From positions 6,594,501-6,658,500 of the forward strand of contig NZ_JAUSYD010000001.1 in assembly GCF_030816615.1 (NCBI RefSeq): a stretch of 64,000 bases of DNA, read 5' to 3'. This DNA comes from Streptomyces sp. B1I3. Lineage in GTDB: Bacteria; Actinomycetota; Actinomycetes; Streptomycetales; Streptomycetaceae. The first letter of the stretch is position 1, and every line of letters begins with the position of its first letter. Below the pieces are notes generated by a model, which saw only the letters and a program-made list of their open reading frames with translations, made no database searches and was not told the DNA's origin. Positions 20,604-30,007 of this stretch are shown here, piece after piece. The position numbers and the translations under genes were made by a program.

Positions 20604-23272
20604 TGGAGTCGGCTGAAATTCGCCGCCGCTGGCTGAGCTTCTTCGAGGAGCGCGGCCACACCGCCGTGCCTTCGGCGTCGCTCATCGCGGACGACCCGAC
20701 TCTGCTGCTGGTCCCCGCGGGCATGGTCCCCTTCAAGCCCTACTTCCTCGGCGAGGTCAAGCCGCCCGCCCCGCGCGTCACCAGCGTGCAGAAGTGCGTC
20801 CGCACGCCGGACATCGAAGAGGTCGGCAAGACCACCCGGCACGGCACGTTCTTCCAGATGTGCGGCAACTTCTCCTTCGGCGACTACTTCAAGGAAGGCG
20901 CCATCCAGTTCGCCTGGGAGGCCCTCACGACCCCCGTGGCGGACGGCGGCTTCGGCCTCGACCCCGAGCGTCTGTGGATCACGGTCTACCTGGACGACGA
21001 CGAGGCCGAACAGATCTGGCGCGAGAAGATCGGCGTCCCGGCCGAGCGCATCCAGCGCCTGGGCAAGAAGGACAACTTCTGGTCCATGGGCGTCCCCGGC
21101 CCCTGCGGCCCGTGCTCGGAGATCAACTACGACCGCGGCCCCGAGTTCGGTGCCGAGGGCGGCCCCGCCGTCAACGACGAGCGCTACGTGGAGATCTGGA
21201 ACCTGGTCTTCATGCAGTACGAGCGCGGTGCCGGCGACGGCAAGGAGGACTTCCCGATCCTCGGGGACCTGCCGTCGAAGAACATCGACACCGGTCTCGG
21301 CCTCGAGCGCCTCGCCATGATCCTGCAGGACGTGCAGAACATGTACGAGACCGACACCCTGCGCGTCGTCATGGACAAGGCCACCGAGCTCACCGGTGTG
21401 CGCTACGGCGCCGAGCACGGATCCGACGTCTCCCTCCGCGTCGTCGCCGACCACATCCGCACCTCGGTGATGCTCATCGGCGACGGGGTCACCCCCGGCA
21501 ACGAGGGCCGTGGCTACGTCCTGCGCCGCATCATGCGCCGCGCCATCCGCAACATGCGGCTGATGGGCGCCACCGGACCGGTCGTCCGCGAACTGGTCGA
21601 CGTCGTCGTCGACACGATGGGGCAGCAGTACCCCGAGCTGATCACCGACCGCAAGCGCATCGAGACCGTGGCCCTCGCCGAGGAAGCCGCCTTCCTCAAG
21701 GCCCTCAAGGGCGGCACGAACATCCTCGACACCGCCGTCACCGAGACCAAGGCCTCTGGCGGCAAGGTCCTGGCCGGGGACAAGGCGTTCCTGCTCCACG
21801 ACACCTGGGGCTTCCCGATCGACCTCACGCTGGAGATGGCCGCCGAACAGGGCCTCTCCGTCGACGAGGACGGCTTCCGCCGCCTGATGAAGGAGCAGCG
21901 GGAGCGCGCCAAGGCCGACGCCAAGGCCAAGAAGACCGGGCACGCCGACCTGTCCGCCTACCGTGAGGTCGCCGACAACTCGGGCGTCACCGAGTTCACC
22001 GGCTACACCTCCGTCGAGGGCGAGTCGAAGATCGTCGGACTGCTCGTCGACGGCGTGCCCTCGCCCGCCGCCACCGAGGGCGACGAGGTCGAGGTCGTCC
22101 TCGACCGCACCCCCTTCTACGCCGAGGGCGGCGGCCAGCTCGCCGACCAGGGCCGGATCAGGCTCGAGACCGGCGCAGTCATCCAGGTCCGCGACGTGCA
22201 GCAGCCCGTCCCGGGCGTCTCCGTCCACAAGGGCTCGGTCCAGGTCGGCGAGGTGACGGTCGGCGCCTCCGCCTTCGCCGCCATCGACAACACCCGCCGC
22301 CGCGCCATCGCCCGCGCCCACAGCGCCACGCACCTCACGCACCAGGCCCTGCGCGACGCCCTCGGCCCGACGGCCGCCCAGGCCGGTTCGGAGAACTCGC
22401 CAGGACGCTTCCGCTTCGACTTCGGTTCGCCCGCCGCCGTACCCGGCACGGTCCTGACCGACGTGGAGCAGAAGATCAACGAGGTCCTCTCCCGGGAGCT
22501 CGACGTCCAGGCCGAGGTCATGTCCATCGACGACGCCAAGAAGCAGGGCGCCATCGCGGAGTTCGGCGAGAAGTACGGCGAGCGGGTCCGCGTCGTCACC
22601 ATCGGCGACTTCTCCAAGGAGCTGTGCGGCGGTACGCACGTCCGCAACACCTCCCAGCTGGGCCTGGTGAAGCTGCTCGGCGAGTCGTCCATCGGCTCCG
22701 GCGTGCGCCGCATCGAGGCCCTCGTCGGGGTCGACGCGTACAACTTCCTCGCCAAGGAGCACACGGTCGTCGCCCAGCTCCAGGAGCTCCTCAAGGGCCG
22801 TCCCGAAGAGCTCCCGGAGAAGATCTCCGGCATGCTCGGCAAGCTCAAGGACGCCGAGAAGGAGATCGAGAAGTTCCGCGCGGAGAAGGTCCTCCAGGCC
22901 GCCGCCGGACTCGTGGAGTCGGCCCGGGACGTCCGGGGCGTCGCCCTGGTCACCGGGCAGGTGCCCGACGGCACGTCGGCCGACGACCTGCGCAAGCTGG
23001 TCCTCGACGTGCGCGGGCGCATCCAGGGCGGCCGCCCGGCCGTCGTGGCCCTGTTCACCACGGCCAACGGCCGCCCGCTGACCGTCATCGCCACCAACGA
23101 GGCCGCCCGCGAGCGCGGCCTCAAGGCCGGTGACCTGGTCCGCACCGCAGCCAAGACCCTCGGTGGCGGTGGCGGCGGCAAGCCGGACGTCGCCCAGGGC
23201 GGCGGTCAGAACCCGGAGGCCATCGGCGACGCCGTCGCCGCAGTCGAACGCCTCGTCACCGAGACGGCGTGA
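20603..23272 (+). CDS. alaS: Alanyl-tRNA synthetase
   Basis: AlaRS (889 aa) charges tRNA-Ala and edits mischarged Ser/Gly. The class II catalytic core occupies about 1-250 (R-H-G-T-F-F-Q-M-C-G-N-F-S-F-G-D-Y-F near residue 78). The tRNA-recognition region follows. The editing domain carries H-S-A-T-H (HxxxH) near residue 573, and C-G-G-T-H supplies the matching zinc ligands near residue 675. The C-Ala DHH-like domain ends the protein, with a glycine-rich stretch before the last 25 residues. Length is standard. The stop overlaps the ruvX start. Confidence 0.97.
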   Translation: MESAEIRRRWLSFFEERGHTAVPSASLIADDPTLLLVPAGMVPFKPYFLGEVKPPAPRVTSVQKCVRTPDIEEVGKTTRHGTFFQMCGNFSFGDYFKEGAIQFAWEALTTPVADGGFGLDPERLWITVYLDDDEAEQIWREKIGVPAERIQRLGKKDNFWSMGVPGPCGPCSEINYDRGPEFGAEGGPAVNDERYVEIWNLVFMQYERGAGDGKEDFPILGDLPSKNIDTGLGLERLAMILQDVQNMYETDTLRVVMDKATELTGVRYGAEHGSDVSLRVVADHIRTSVMLIGDGVTPGNEGRGYVLRRIMRRAIRNMRLMGATGPVVRELVDVVVDTMGQQYPELITDRKRIETVALAEEAAFLKALKGGTNILDTAVTETKASGGKVLAGDKAFLLHDTWGFPIDLTLEMAAEQGLSVDEDGFRRLMKEQRERAKADAKAKKTGHADLSAYREVADNSGVTEFTGYTSVEGESKIVGLLVDGVPSPAATEGDEVEVVLDRTPFYAEGGGQLADQGRIRLETGAVIQVRDVQQPVPGVSVHKGSVQVGEVTVGASAFAAIDNTRRRAIARAHSATHLTHQALRDALGPTAAQAGSENSPGRFRFDFGSPAAVPGTVLTDVEQKINEVLSRELDVQAEVMSIDDAKKQGAIAEFGEKYGERVRVVTIGDFSKELCGGTHVRNTSQLGLVKLLGESSIGSGVRRIEALVGVDAYNFLAKEHTVVAQLQELLKGRPEELPEKISGMLGKLKDAEKEIEKFRAEKVLQAAAGLVESARDVRGVALVTGQVPDGTSADDLRKLVLDVRGRIQGGRPAVVALFTTANGRPLTVIATNEAARERGLKAGDLVRTAAKTLGGGGGGKPDVAQGGGQNPEAIGDAVAAVERLVTETA

Positions 23273-23754
23273 CGCCGGACATGCCGCGGATGCGGCGTGG
23301 ACGCCGACTCGCGATCGACGTCGGGGACGCCCGTATCGGGGTCGCCTCGTGCGACCCCGACGGGATCCTCGCCACGCCGGTGGAGACCGTGCCGGGACGC
23401 GACGTCCCGGCCGCCCACCGGCGGCTCGGCCGACTCGTCGAGGAGTACGAGCCGATCGAGGTCATCGTCGGCCTGCCTCGCTCCCTCGGCGGCGGCGAAG
23501 GTCCTGCCGCCGTCAAGGTCCGGGCCTTCGCCCAGGTCTTCGCCCGCGCGATCGCACCGGTCCCCGTGCGTCTCGTGGACGAGAGGATGACCACAGTGAC
23601 GGCCAGTCAAGGGCTGCGGGCCTCGGGCGTGAAGTCCAAGAAGGGCCGTTCTGTCATCGACCAGGCTGCCGCTGTGGTGATCCTCCAGAACGCTCTGGAG
23701 TCCGAACGGGCGTCAGGCACTGCGCCGGGCGAGGGCGTCGAAGTGGTTGTCTGA
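23269..23754 (+). CDS. ruvX: RuvX/YqgF RNase H-fold protein (pre-16S rRNA nuclease)
   Basis: YqgF (161 aa) has an RNase H-like fold and is implicated in 16S rRNA 5'-end maturation. The core motifs are A-I-D-V-G-D-A-R-I-G-V-A near residue 15, V-G-L-P-R-S-L near residue 66, and V-D-E-R-M-T-T-V near residue 103. GTG 23269 overlaps the alaS stop (GTGA); ATG 23281 is an in-frame alternative only four codons later. The alaS-ruvX-mltG-aroE order is widely conserved in actinobacteria. Confidence 0.92.
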   Translation: MTPDMPRMRRGRRLAIDVGDARIGVASCDPDGILATPVETVPGRDVPAAHRRLGRLVEEYEPIEVIVGLPRSLGGGEGPAAVKVRAFAQVFARAIAPVPVRLVDERMTTVTASQGLRASGVKSKKGRSVIDQAAAVVILQNALESERASGTAPGEGVEVVV

Positions 23755-23853
23755 TCGCGATACGGTAACGTTCCGCGCGATGCGCCGGTGTTCGAACAGG
23801 CACCGCACAGCTAAGCGAAGAGACGGAACGCGTCTCGCGGCTTTAGGGGATCG

Positions 23854-25656
23854 ATGACTGAGTATGGCCGGGGCCCCGGCTCCGAACCGTGGCATCCCGA
23901 GGACCCGCTTTACGGGGACCAGGGATGGGGAGGCCGGCAGGCCGCCCACGACCCCGGCCAGGGCCAGTACGAAGGTCAGCAGCAGCCCTCCGCGCAGGAC
24001 CCGTACGCCCAGCAGGGCTACCAGCAGGACCCGTACGCGCACCAGCAGCAGCACCAGCAGGATCCTTACGCGCAGCAGCACCAGCAGGACGACCCGTACG
24101 GCGGCGGGCAGCACCAGCAGGATCCGTACGCCGCCCAGGGCCATCAGCAGTACGGCACCCCGCACGACCCGTACGCCCAGCAGCCCCCTCGCCCGCAGTA
24201 CGACGGCGGCTGGGACACCGGTCAGCAGCAGGCGATGCCGTACGAGCCGCAGCCCCCCTACGACAGCACCCAGGGTGGCTACGGCCGGCAGGCCGACTAC
24301 TACGGCACCGCCGAGGCCTACCCGCCGCCGCAGCCCCCCGGCCGCCGCGAGCAGGCGCCCCAGCAGCCCGAGCAGTCCCAGCGCCAGGAGCACCCGCAGC
24401 AGAACCCGGACTGGGACCCGGACGTGCCGCAGGAGGAGACGCATCCTTTCTTCACCGGTGCGGACGAACCGGCCGGCACCCGTGACGCGCGAGGCCCCCG
24501 CTCCCGCGACGACGAGGACGAGAGCGACGGCGACCCGCGCGAACCCCGCAGGGGCGGCGGCGAGCGCCGGGGCAAGGGCAAGAAGAAGAGCCGCAACGGC
24601 TGCGCCTGCCTGGGCGTGGCCGTGGTGCTCGTCGGCGGCCTCGGCGGCTTGGCCTACGTCGGCTACTCGTACTACCAGAACCAGTTCGGCGAGGCCCCCG
24701 ACTACGCGGGTGACGGCACGGGCTCGGTCGAGGTGGAGATCCCCGAGGGCGCGCTCGGGAACGAGATCGCGAACATCCTGAAGAAGGCCGGCGTCGTCAA
24801 ATCGGCGGACGCCTTCATCTCGGCCCAGAACGGAAACAGCAGGGGCAAGTCCCTGCAGGCCGGCGTCTATCTCCTGAAGAAGGAGATGTCCGCCGACAGC
24901 GCCATCCAATTGATGCTGAACCCGAAGAGCCAGAACGGTCTGATGGTTCGTCCCGGTGCACGCAACGCCACCGTGTACGAGGACATCGACAAAAGGCTGG
25001 GCCTCAAAATCGGGACGACCGCGGGGGTCGCCGAGACGAATGCGGGCAGCCTCGGTCTTCCCGACTGGGCGGACAACGACCCGGTCATAAAGGATCCGCT
25101 GGAAGGCTTCCTCTACCCGGCCACCTATCCGGTCTCCAAGGGCACGAAGCCCGAGGCCGTGCTGAAGAAGATGGTCGGCCGGGCCAGTGCCGAGTACGAG
25201 AAGCTCGATCTGCAAGCAGCTGCCGAGAAGTACGACCTGGACGGTCCCTGGCAGGTGCTCACCGTCGCGAGCCTCGTCCAGGCCGAGGGTAAGACGCACG
25301 ATGACTTCCGGAAGATGAGTGAGGTCGTCTACAACCGTCTCAAGCCCACCAACACCGAGACGAATCAGTTGCTGCAGTTCGACTCGACGTTCAATTACCT
25401 CAAGAAGCAGAGCAAGATCAATATCAGCGTGTCCGAGATCCACAAGAACAAGGACCCGTACAACACCTATACGCAGCGTGGCCTCACGCCTGGCCCCATC
25501 GGCAACCCGGGCACCGAGGCGCTGACGGCCGCACTGAATCCGACGGCGGACGGCTGGATCTACTTCGTGGCCACCGACGGGCAGCACAAGACCGAGTTCG
25601 CCAAGACCTACGACGACTTCCTGAAACTCAAGGACAAGTTCGATGCCCTCGAATGA
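23854..25656 (+). CDS. mltG: MltG endolytic murein transglycosylase
   Basis: MltG (600 aa) cuts nascent glycan strands at the membrane and helps set glycan length. It has an exceptionally long cytoplasmic N-terminus (1-248): a Gln/Pro/Tyr-rich part with DPYA repeats (48-110), then an acidic/basic part. One membrane helix (about 249-270) is followed by a LysM-like subdomain and the catalytic YceG domain (about 380-595). The catalytic region A-S-L-V-Q-A-E-G places the conserved acid at about E478, and Y-N-R-L and G-L-T-P-G-P-I-G-N-P-G are intact. Its last 14 bases overlap aroE. Confidence 0.93.
   Translation: MTEYGRGPGSEPWHPEDPLYGDQGWGGRQAAHDPGQGQYEGQQQPSAQDPYAQQGYQQDPYAHQQQHQQDPYAQQHQQDDPYGGGQHQQDPYAAQGHQQYGTPHDPYAQQPPRPQYDGGWDTGQQQAMPYEPQPPYDSTQGGYGRQADYYGTAEAYPPPQPPGRREQAPQQPEQSQRQEHPQQNPDWDPDVPQEETHPFFTGADEPAGTRDARGPRSRDDEDESDGDPREPRRGGGERRGKGKKKSRNGCACLGVAVVLVGGLGGLAYVGYSYYQNQFGEAPDYAGDGTGSVEVEIPEGALGNEIANILKKAGVVKSADAFISAQNGNSRGKSLQAGVYLLKKEMSADSAIQLMLNPKSQNGLMVRPGARNATVYEDIDKRLGLKIGTTAGVAETNAGSLGLPDWADNDPVIKDPLEGFLYPATYPVSKGTKPEAVLKKMVGRASAEYEKLDLQAAAEKYDLDGPWQVLTVASLVQAEGKTHDDFRKMSEVVYNRLKPTNTETNQLLQFDSTFNYLKKQSKINISVSEIHKNKDPYNTYTQRGLTPGPIGNPGTEALTAALNPTADGWIYFVATDGQHKTEFAKTYDDFLKLKDKFDALE
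23995..24183 (+). repeat. DPYA/Gln-rich coding repeats in mltG
   Basis: Six irregular copies of a unit encoding (Q/H/D)-D-P-Y-(A/G)-x-x, separated by Gln/His-rich spacers, within the cytoplasmic N-terminus of MltG. Units differ at the DNA level (gatcct, gatccg, gacccg), so this is protein-level low complexity rather than a fresh duplication. Confidence 0.8.
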
Positions 25657-26479
25657 GGCTCACAGGGCGGCCGTCCTCGGCTCACCCATCGCCCACTCCC
25701 TCTCCCCGGTCCTGCACCGGGCCGCGTACGCGAAGCTCGGCCTCGACGCCTGGTCGTACGGTCGGTTCGAGGTGGACGAGGCGGCGCTCCCCGGCTTCGT
25801 CGAGGGCCTGGACGCCTCCTGGGCCGGGCTCTCCCTGACGATGCCGCTCAAGCGGGCGGTCATCCCGCTGCTGGACGAGATCACCGGGGCCGCGGCCTCG
25901 GTCGAAGCGGTCAACACCGTAGTCCTCACCGAGGACGGCCGGAGGCTGGGCGACAACACCGACATCCCCGGCATGATCGCGGCCCTGCGGGAACGCGGCC
26001 TCGGCACGGTGGAGTCCGCCGCGGTCCTCGGCGCCGGCGCCACGGCCTCCTCGGCCCTGGCCGCCCTCTCGCAGATCTGCACGGGGCCGGTGACGACCTA
26101 CGTGCGCAGCGCGGCCCGCGCCGACGAGATGCGCGGCTGGGGCGAGCGCCTCGGCGTCGACGTCCGGATCGCGGACTGGGCCACGGCTGACGAGGCGCTG
26201 CTCGCCCCCCTGGTGATCGCCACGACACCGGCCGGTGCGACGGACGCGCTGGCGGAGTCCGTACCCGACGCACCCGGCACCCTGTTCGACGTGCTGTACG
26301 AACCCTGGCCGACCGTCCTGGCCTCCCGCTGGTCGGCGACCGGGGCGAACGTCGTCGGAGGCCTCGACCTCCTGGTGCACCAGGCCGTCTTCCAGGTGGA
26401 ACAGATGACCGGGCGCGACGCACCGCTCGCCGTCATGCGCGCGGCCGGCGAGCAGGCCCTCGCCGCACGGGCGCACTGA
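25643..26479 (+). CDS. aroE: Shikimate dehydrogenase
   Basis: AroE (278 aa) reduces 3-dehydroshikimate to shikimate with NADPH. The substrate-binding motif S-P-I-A-H-S-L-S-P is near residue 14. The catalytic region reads L-T-M-P-L-K near residue 66, where many relatives have N-V-T-x-P-x-K, so the lysine is kept but the N-V-T is S-L-T. G-D-N-T-D follows, then the nucleotide-binding G-A-G-A-T-A-S. ATG 25643 lies inside the end of mltG. aroC begins about 150 bases after the stop, so the shikimate genes form one neighbourhood. Confidence 0.9.
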   Translation: MPSNEAHRAAVLGSPIAHSLSPVLHRAAYAKLGLDAWSYGRFEVDEAALPGFVEGLDASWAGLSLTMPLKRAVIPLLDEITGAAASVEAVNTVVLTEDGRRLGDNTDIPGMIAALRERGLGTVESAAVLGAGATASSALAALSQICTGPVTTYVRSAARADEMRGWGERLGVDVRIADWATADEALLAPLVIATTPAGATDALAESVPDAPGTLFDVLYEPWPTVLASRWSATGANVVGGLDLLVHQAVFQVEQMTGRDAPLAVMRAAGEQALAARAH

Positions 26480-26632
26480 GGGTTCCCCGTCCGGTCCACC
26501 CGCCGCCGGAACGTCCGTCTGCTGGACCGGCGGCCGGTCCGCGCCCCGGTCGTGGGAGGATCGGGGGTGGCGGGCCAGGGCCGCGCACCCGGTCGCGCCG
26601 TTGGATTTCCAGGCGCGAGCATAGGAGCACCG

Positions 26633-27817
26633 TTGAGCAGGTTGCGCTGGCTGACCGCGGGGGAGTCGCACGGCCCCGCACTGGTGGCGACGCTGGAGGG
26701 TCTTCCCGCCGGTATCCCCGTCACCACGGAGATGGTGGCGGACGCGCTCGCCCGGCGACGGCTCGGTTACGGGCGCGGCGCGCGGATGAAGTTCGAGCGG
26801 GACGAGGTGACCTTCCTCGGCGGCGTCCGGCACGGGCGCACCATGGGCTCGCCCGTCGCCGTCATGGTGGGCAACACCGAGTGGCCCAAGTGGGAGCAGG
26901 TCATGTCGGCCGATCCGGTCGACCCGGACGTGCTCGCCGCCCTGGCCCGCAACGCCCCGCTGACCCGCCCCCGGCCAGGTCACGCCGACCTCGCCGGGAT
27001 GCAGAAGTACGGCTTCGACGAGGCCCGGCCGATCCTGGAGCGCGCCAGCGCCCGGGAGACCGCGGCCCGCGTCGCGCTCGGTGCCGTCGCCCGCTCCTAC
27101 CTCAAGGAGACCGCGGGCATCGAGATCGTCTCCCACGTCGTCGAGCTGGCAGCGGCCAAGGCGCCCTACGGCGTCTACCCGAAGCCCTCCGACGTCGAGC
27201 GGCTCGACGCCGACCCCGTGCGCTGCCTGGACGCCGACGCGTCCAAGGCGATGGTCGCGGAGATCGACCAGGCCCACAAGGACGGCGACACCCTCGGCGG
27301 AGTCGTCGAGGTGCTCGCCTACGGTGTGCCCGTCGGCCTCGGCTCGCACGTGCACTGGGACCGCCGCCTCGACGCCCGCCTCGCCGCCGCCCTGATGGGC
27401 ATCCAGGCCATCAAGGGCGTCGAAGTCGGCGACGGCTTCGACCTGGCCCGGGTGCCGGGTTCGAAGGCGCACGACGAGATCGTCGCCACCGAGAACGGCA
27501 TCAAGCGCACCTCCGGCCGCTCCGGCGGCACGGAAGGCGGTCTGACCACCGGCGAGCTGCTCCGCGTGCGCGCGGCGATGAAGCCCATCGCCACCGTGCC
27601 CCGCGCACTCGCCACGATCGACGTCGTCACGGGTGAGGCGGCCAAGGCCCACCACCAGCGCTCCGACGTCTGCGCCGTGCCCGCGGCCGGGATCGTGGCG
27701 GAGGCGATGGTCGCCCTGGTGCTGGCCGACGCGGTCGCGGAGAAGTTCGGCGGCGACAGCGTCGCCGAGACCCACCGCAACGTGCAGTCCTACCTCTCCC
27801 ACCTCCAGATCCGGTGA
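26633..27817 (+). CDS. aroC: Chorismate synthase
   Basis: AroC (394 aa from TTG 26633) converts EPSP to chorismate with reduced FMN. It has the N-terminal L-R-W-L-T-A-G-E-S-H-G-P motif, R-R-L-G-Y-G-R-G-x-R-M, the H-A-D-L-A-G-M-Q-K-Y segment, and near the C-terminus H-Q-R-S-D-V-C-A-V-P. TTG 26633 is chosen because AGGAG lies six bases upstream and the protein then begins exactly as in the family. The frame is open upstream to 26552, but that part lacks similarity. The stop overlaps aroK. Confidence 0.95.
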   Translation: MSRLRWLTAGESHGPALVATLEGLPAGIPVTTEMVADALARRRLGYGRGARMKFERDEVTFLGGVRHGRTMGSPVAVMVGNTEWPKWEQVMSADPVDPDVLAALARNAPLTRPRPGHADLAGMQKYGFDEARPILERASARETAARVALGAVARSYLKETAGIEIVSHVVELAAAKAPYGVYPKPSDVERLDADPVRCLDADASKAMVAEIDQAHKDGDTLGGVVEVLAYGVPVGLGSHVHWDRRLDARLAAALMGIQAIKGVEVGDGFDLARVPGSKAHDEIVATENGIKRTSGRSGGTEGGLTTGELLRVRAAMKPIATVPRALATIDVVTGEAAKAHHQRSDVCAVPAAGIVAEAMVALVLADAVAEKFGGDSVAETHRNVQSYLSHLQIR

Positions 27818-29460
27818 GCGGCCCGCTGATCGTCCTCGTCGGCCCCATGGGGGTCGGGAAGTCCACGGTGGGCGAGCTGCTCGCCGAGCAGCTCGGCACC
27901 ACGTACCGCGACACCGACGCGGACGTCGTGGCCATGGCGGGCAAGCCGATCTCCGAAATCTTCTTCGACGAGGGCGAGGAGCACTTCCGGGCCCTGGAGC
28001 GGCAGGCCGTACAGGACGCGATCGCCGAGCACGCGGGCGTCCTCGCGCTCGGCGGCGGCGCCGTCCTCGACGAGGCGACCCGTACCCTGCTCGCCGGCCA
28101 CCAGGTGGTCTACCTCTCGATGGAGGTGGACGAGGCCGTCAGGCGGGTCGGGCTGAACACCGCCCGCCCGCTGCTGGCCGTCAACCCGCGGCGTCAGTGG
28201 CGCGAGCTCATGGACGCCAGGCGCCACCTCTACGAAGAGGTGGCCCGCGCGGTCGTCGCCACCGACGACCGCACTGCCGAAGAGGTCGCCCGGGCGATCC
28301 TCGACGTTACGGAACTGCCGGAGCGCACGGGCGAGCCCGCGCCGTCCGGCCGGGAGACCACACGCATGACCGAGCAGGGCACCACGCGCATCCAGATCGC
28401 CGGCACGGCAGGAACCGACCCGTACGAGGTGCTCGTCGGCCGCCGCCTCCTCGGCGAGCTGCCCAACCTCATCGGCGACCGCGCCAAGCGGGTCGCCGTC
28501 CTGCACCCCGAGGCGCTCGCCGAGACCGGTGAGGCGGTCCGTCAGGACCTCGCCGACCAGGGCTACGAGGCCATCGCGATCCAGCTGCCCAACGCGGAGG
28601 AGGCCAAGACCGTCGAGGTCGCCGCCTACTGCTGGAAGGCGCTCGGACAGACCGGGTTCACCCGCACCGACGTCATCGTCGGCGTCGGCGGGGGCGCCAC
28701 CACCGACGTCGCCGGCTTCGTCGCCGCCTCCTGGCTGCGCGGGGTCCGCTGGATCGCCGTACCGACGACCGTGCTCGCCATGGTCGACGCCGCGGTCGGC
28801 GGCAAGACCGGCATCAACACCGCCGAGGGCAAGAACCTCGTCGGCGCCTTCCACCCGCCGGCCGGGGTGCTCTGCGACCTCGCCGCGCTCGACTCGCTGC
28901 CGGTCCACGACTACGTCTCCGGCATGGCCGAGATCATCAAGGCCGGCTTCATCGCCGACCCCGTCATCCTCGACCTCGTCGAGGCCGACCCGGAAGGCGC
29001 CCGTACGCCCGCCGGGCCGCACACCGCGGAGCTGATCGAGCGGTCCATCCGGGTCAAGGCCGAGGTCGTCTCCAGCGACCTCAAGGAGTCCGGCCCGAGG
29101 GAGATCCTCAACTACGGGCACACCCTCGCCCACGCCATCGAGAAGAACGAGCGCTACAAGTGGCGCCACGGCGCAGCCGTCTCGGTCGGCATGGTCTTCG
29201 CCGCCGAGCTCGGCCGGCTCGCGGGACGCCTCGACGACGCCACCGCCGACCGGCACCGCGCCGTCCTGGAGTCGGTCGGACTGCCGCTCACCTACCGCGG
29301 CGACCAGTGGCCCAAGCTGCTGGAGAACATGAAGATCGACAAGAAGTCACGCGGCGACCTGCTGCGCTTCATCGTCCTGGACGGCATCGGGAAGCCGACC
29401 GTGCTCGAGGGGCCCGACCCGGCGGTCCTGCTGGCCGCCTTCGGGGAGGTCTCCGCGTGA
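27814..29460 (+). CDS. aroKB: Shikimate kinase / 3-dehydroquinate synthase in one continuous frame
   Basis: A 548-codon open frame containing both enzymes. Residues 1 to about 168 are shikimate kinase (Walker A G-P-M-G-V-G-K-S, D-T-D-A-D, L-G-G-G-A-V). A hydrophilic linker (about 169-186, rich in Glu/Pro/Arg) leads to 3-dehydroquinate synthase (about 187-548), with G-G-G-A-T-T-D-V-A-G-F, V-G-G-K-T-G-I-N and the metal-binding region Y-G-H-T-L-A-H-A. The two are usually separate genes in streptomycetes. An internal ATG at 28366 (MTEQGTTRI), preceded by GGGAG nine bases upstream, could also give free AroB. GTG 27814 overlaps the aroC stop. Either a fusion protein, two products, or a lost stop codon from one error is possible. 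Confidence 0.9.
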   Translation: MSGPLIVLVGPMGVGKSTVGELLAEQLGTTYRDTDADVVAMAGKPISEIFFDEGEEHFRALERQAVQDAIAEHAGVLALGGGAVLDEATRTLLAGHQVVYLSMEVDEAVRRVGLNTARPLLAVNPRRQWRELMDARRHLYEEVARAVVATDDRTAEEVARAILDVTELPERTGEPAPSGRETTRMTEQGTTRIQIAGTAGTDPYEVLVGRRLLGELPNLIGDRAKRVAVLHPEALAETGEAVRQDLADQGYEAIAIQLPNAEEAKTVEVAAYCWKALGQTGFTRTDVIVGVGGGATTDVAGFVAASWLRGVRWIAVPTTVLAMVDAAVGGKTGINTAEGKNLVGAFHPPAGVLCDLAALDSLPVHDYVSGMAEIIKAGFIADPVILDLVEADPEGARTPAGPHTAELIERSIRVKAEVVSSDLKESGPREILNYGHTLAHAIEKNERYKWRHGAAVSVGMVFAAELGRLAGRLDDATADRHRAVLESVGLPLTYRGDQWPKLLENMKIDKKSRGDLLRFIVLDGIGKPTVLEGPDPAVLLAAFGEVSA

Positions 29461-29900
29461 GCACCCGCAGGGTCTTCGTGCTCAACGGCCCCAACCTCGG
29501 GCGCCTGGGCTCCCGTGAGCCCGATGTCTACGGGGCGACCTCGTACGCCGGTCTCGTCGACACCTGCCGGACCCTCGGCAAGGAGCTCGGCTTCGACGTC
29601 GACGTCCGGGAGACCAACGACGAGGGCGAGCTGATCCGCTGGCTGCACGAGGCGGCGGACGGGGCGATCCCGGTCGTCCTCAACCCCGGTGCGTTCACGC
29701 ACTACTCGTACGGCATGCGGGACGCGGCAGCCCAGCGCACCGCCCCGCTGATCGAGGTGCACATCTCGAATCCGTACGCACGGGAGGAATTCCGCCACAC
29801 CTCCGTGGTCGCTCCCGTGGCCACCGGCACCGTGGCAGGATTCGGCATCGGCTCCTACCGGCTCGCCCTGCGGGCGCTCGCCGGTGAACTGACGGACTGA
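29457..29900 (+). CDS. aroQ: Type II 3-dehydroquinate dehydratase
   Basis: AroQ (147 aa), the small type II dehydroquinase forming 3-dehydroshikimate. The start V-F-V-L-N-G-P-N-L-G-R-L-G contains the active-site loop. N-P-G-A-F-T-H-Y-S-Y (near residue 80) and E-V-H-I-S-N-P-Y-A-R-E-E-F-R (near residue 100) carry the catalytic His and substrate-binding residues. GTG 29457 overlaps the aroB stop (GTGA). It is the last gene of the aroC-aroKB-aroQ operon, which ends in a hairpin. Confidence 0.95.
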   Translation: MSTRRVFVLNGPNLGRLGSREPDVYGATSYAGLVDTCRTLGKELGFDVDVRETNDEGELIRWLHEAADGAIPVVLNPGAFTHYSYGMRDAAAQRTAPLIEVHISNPYAREEFRHTSVVAPVATGTVAGFGIGSYRLALRALAGELTD

Positions 29901-29919
29901 GACCGGGCACTTCGCACCC

Positions 29920-29951
29920 TCCCCGGCCGTTCACCGCGTGGCGGCCGGGGA
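29920..29951 (+). terminator. Terminator after aroQ
   Basis: A 10-bp stem (tccccggccg / cggccgggga) with a short inner cac/gtg pairing, about 20 bases after the aroQ stop. Confidence 0.7.
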
Positions 29952-30007
29952 AGGTACGGTTGCCGTCGACCAGCGCCAGTTGCCTGCACGAGACGGAGTG
30001 GCACCGG

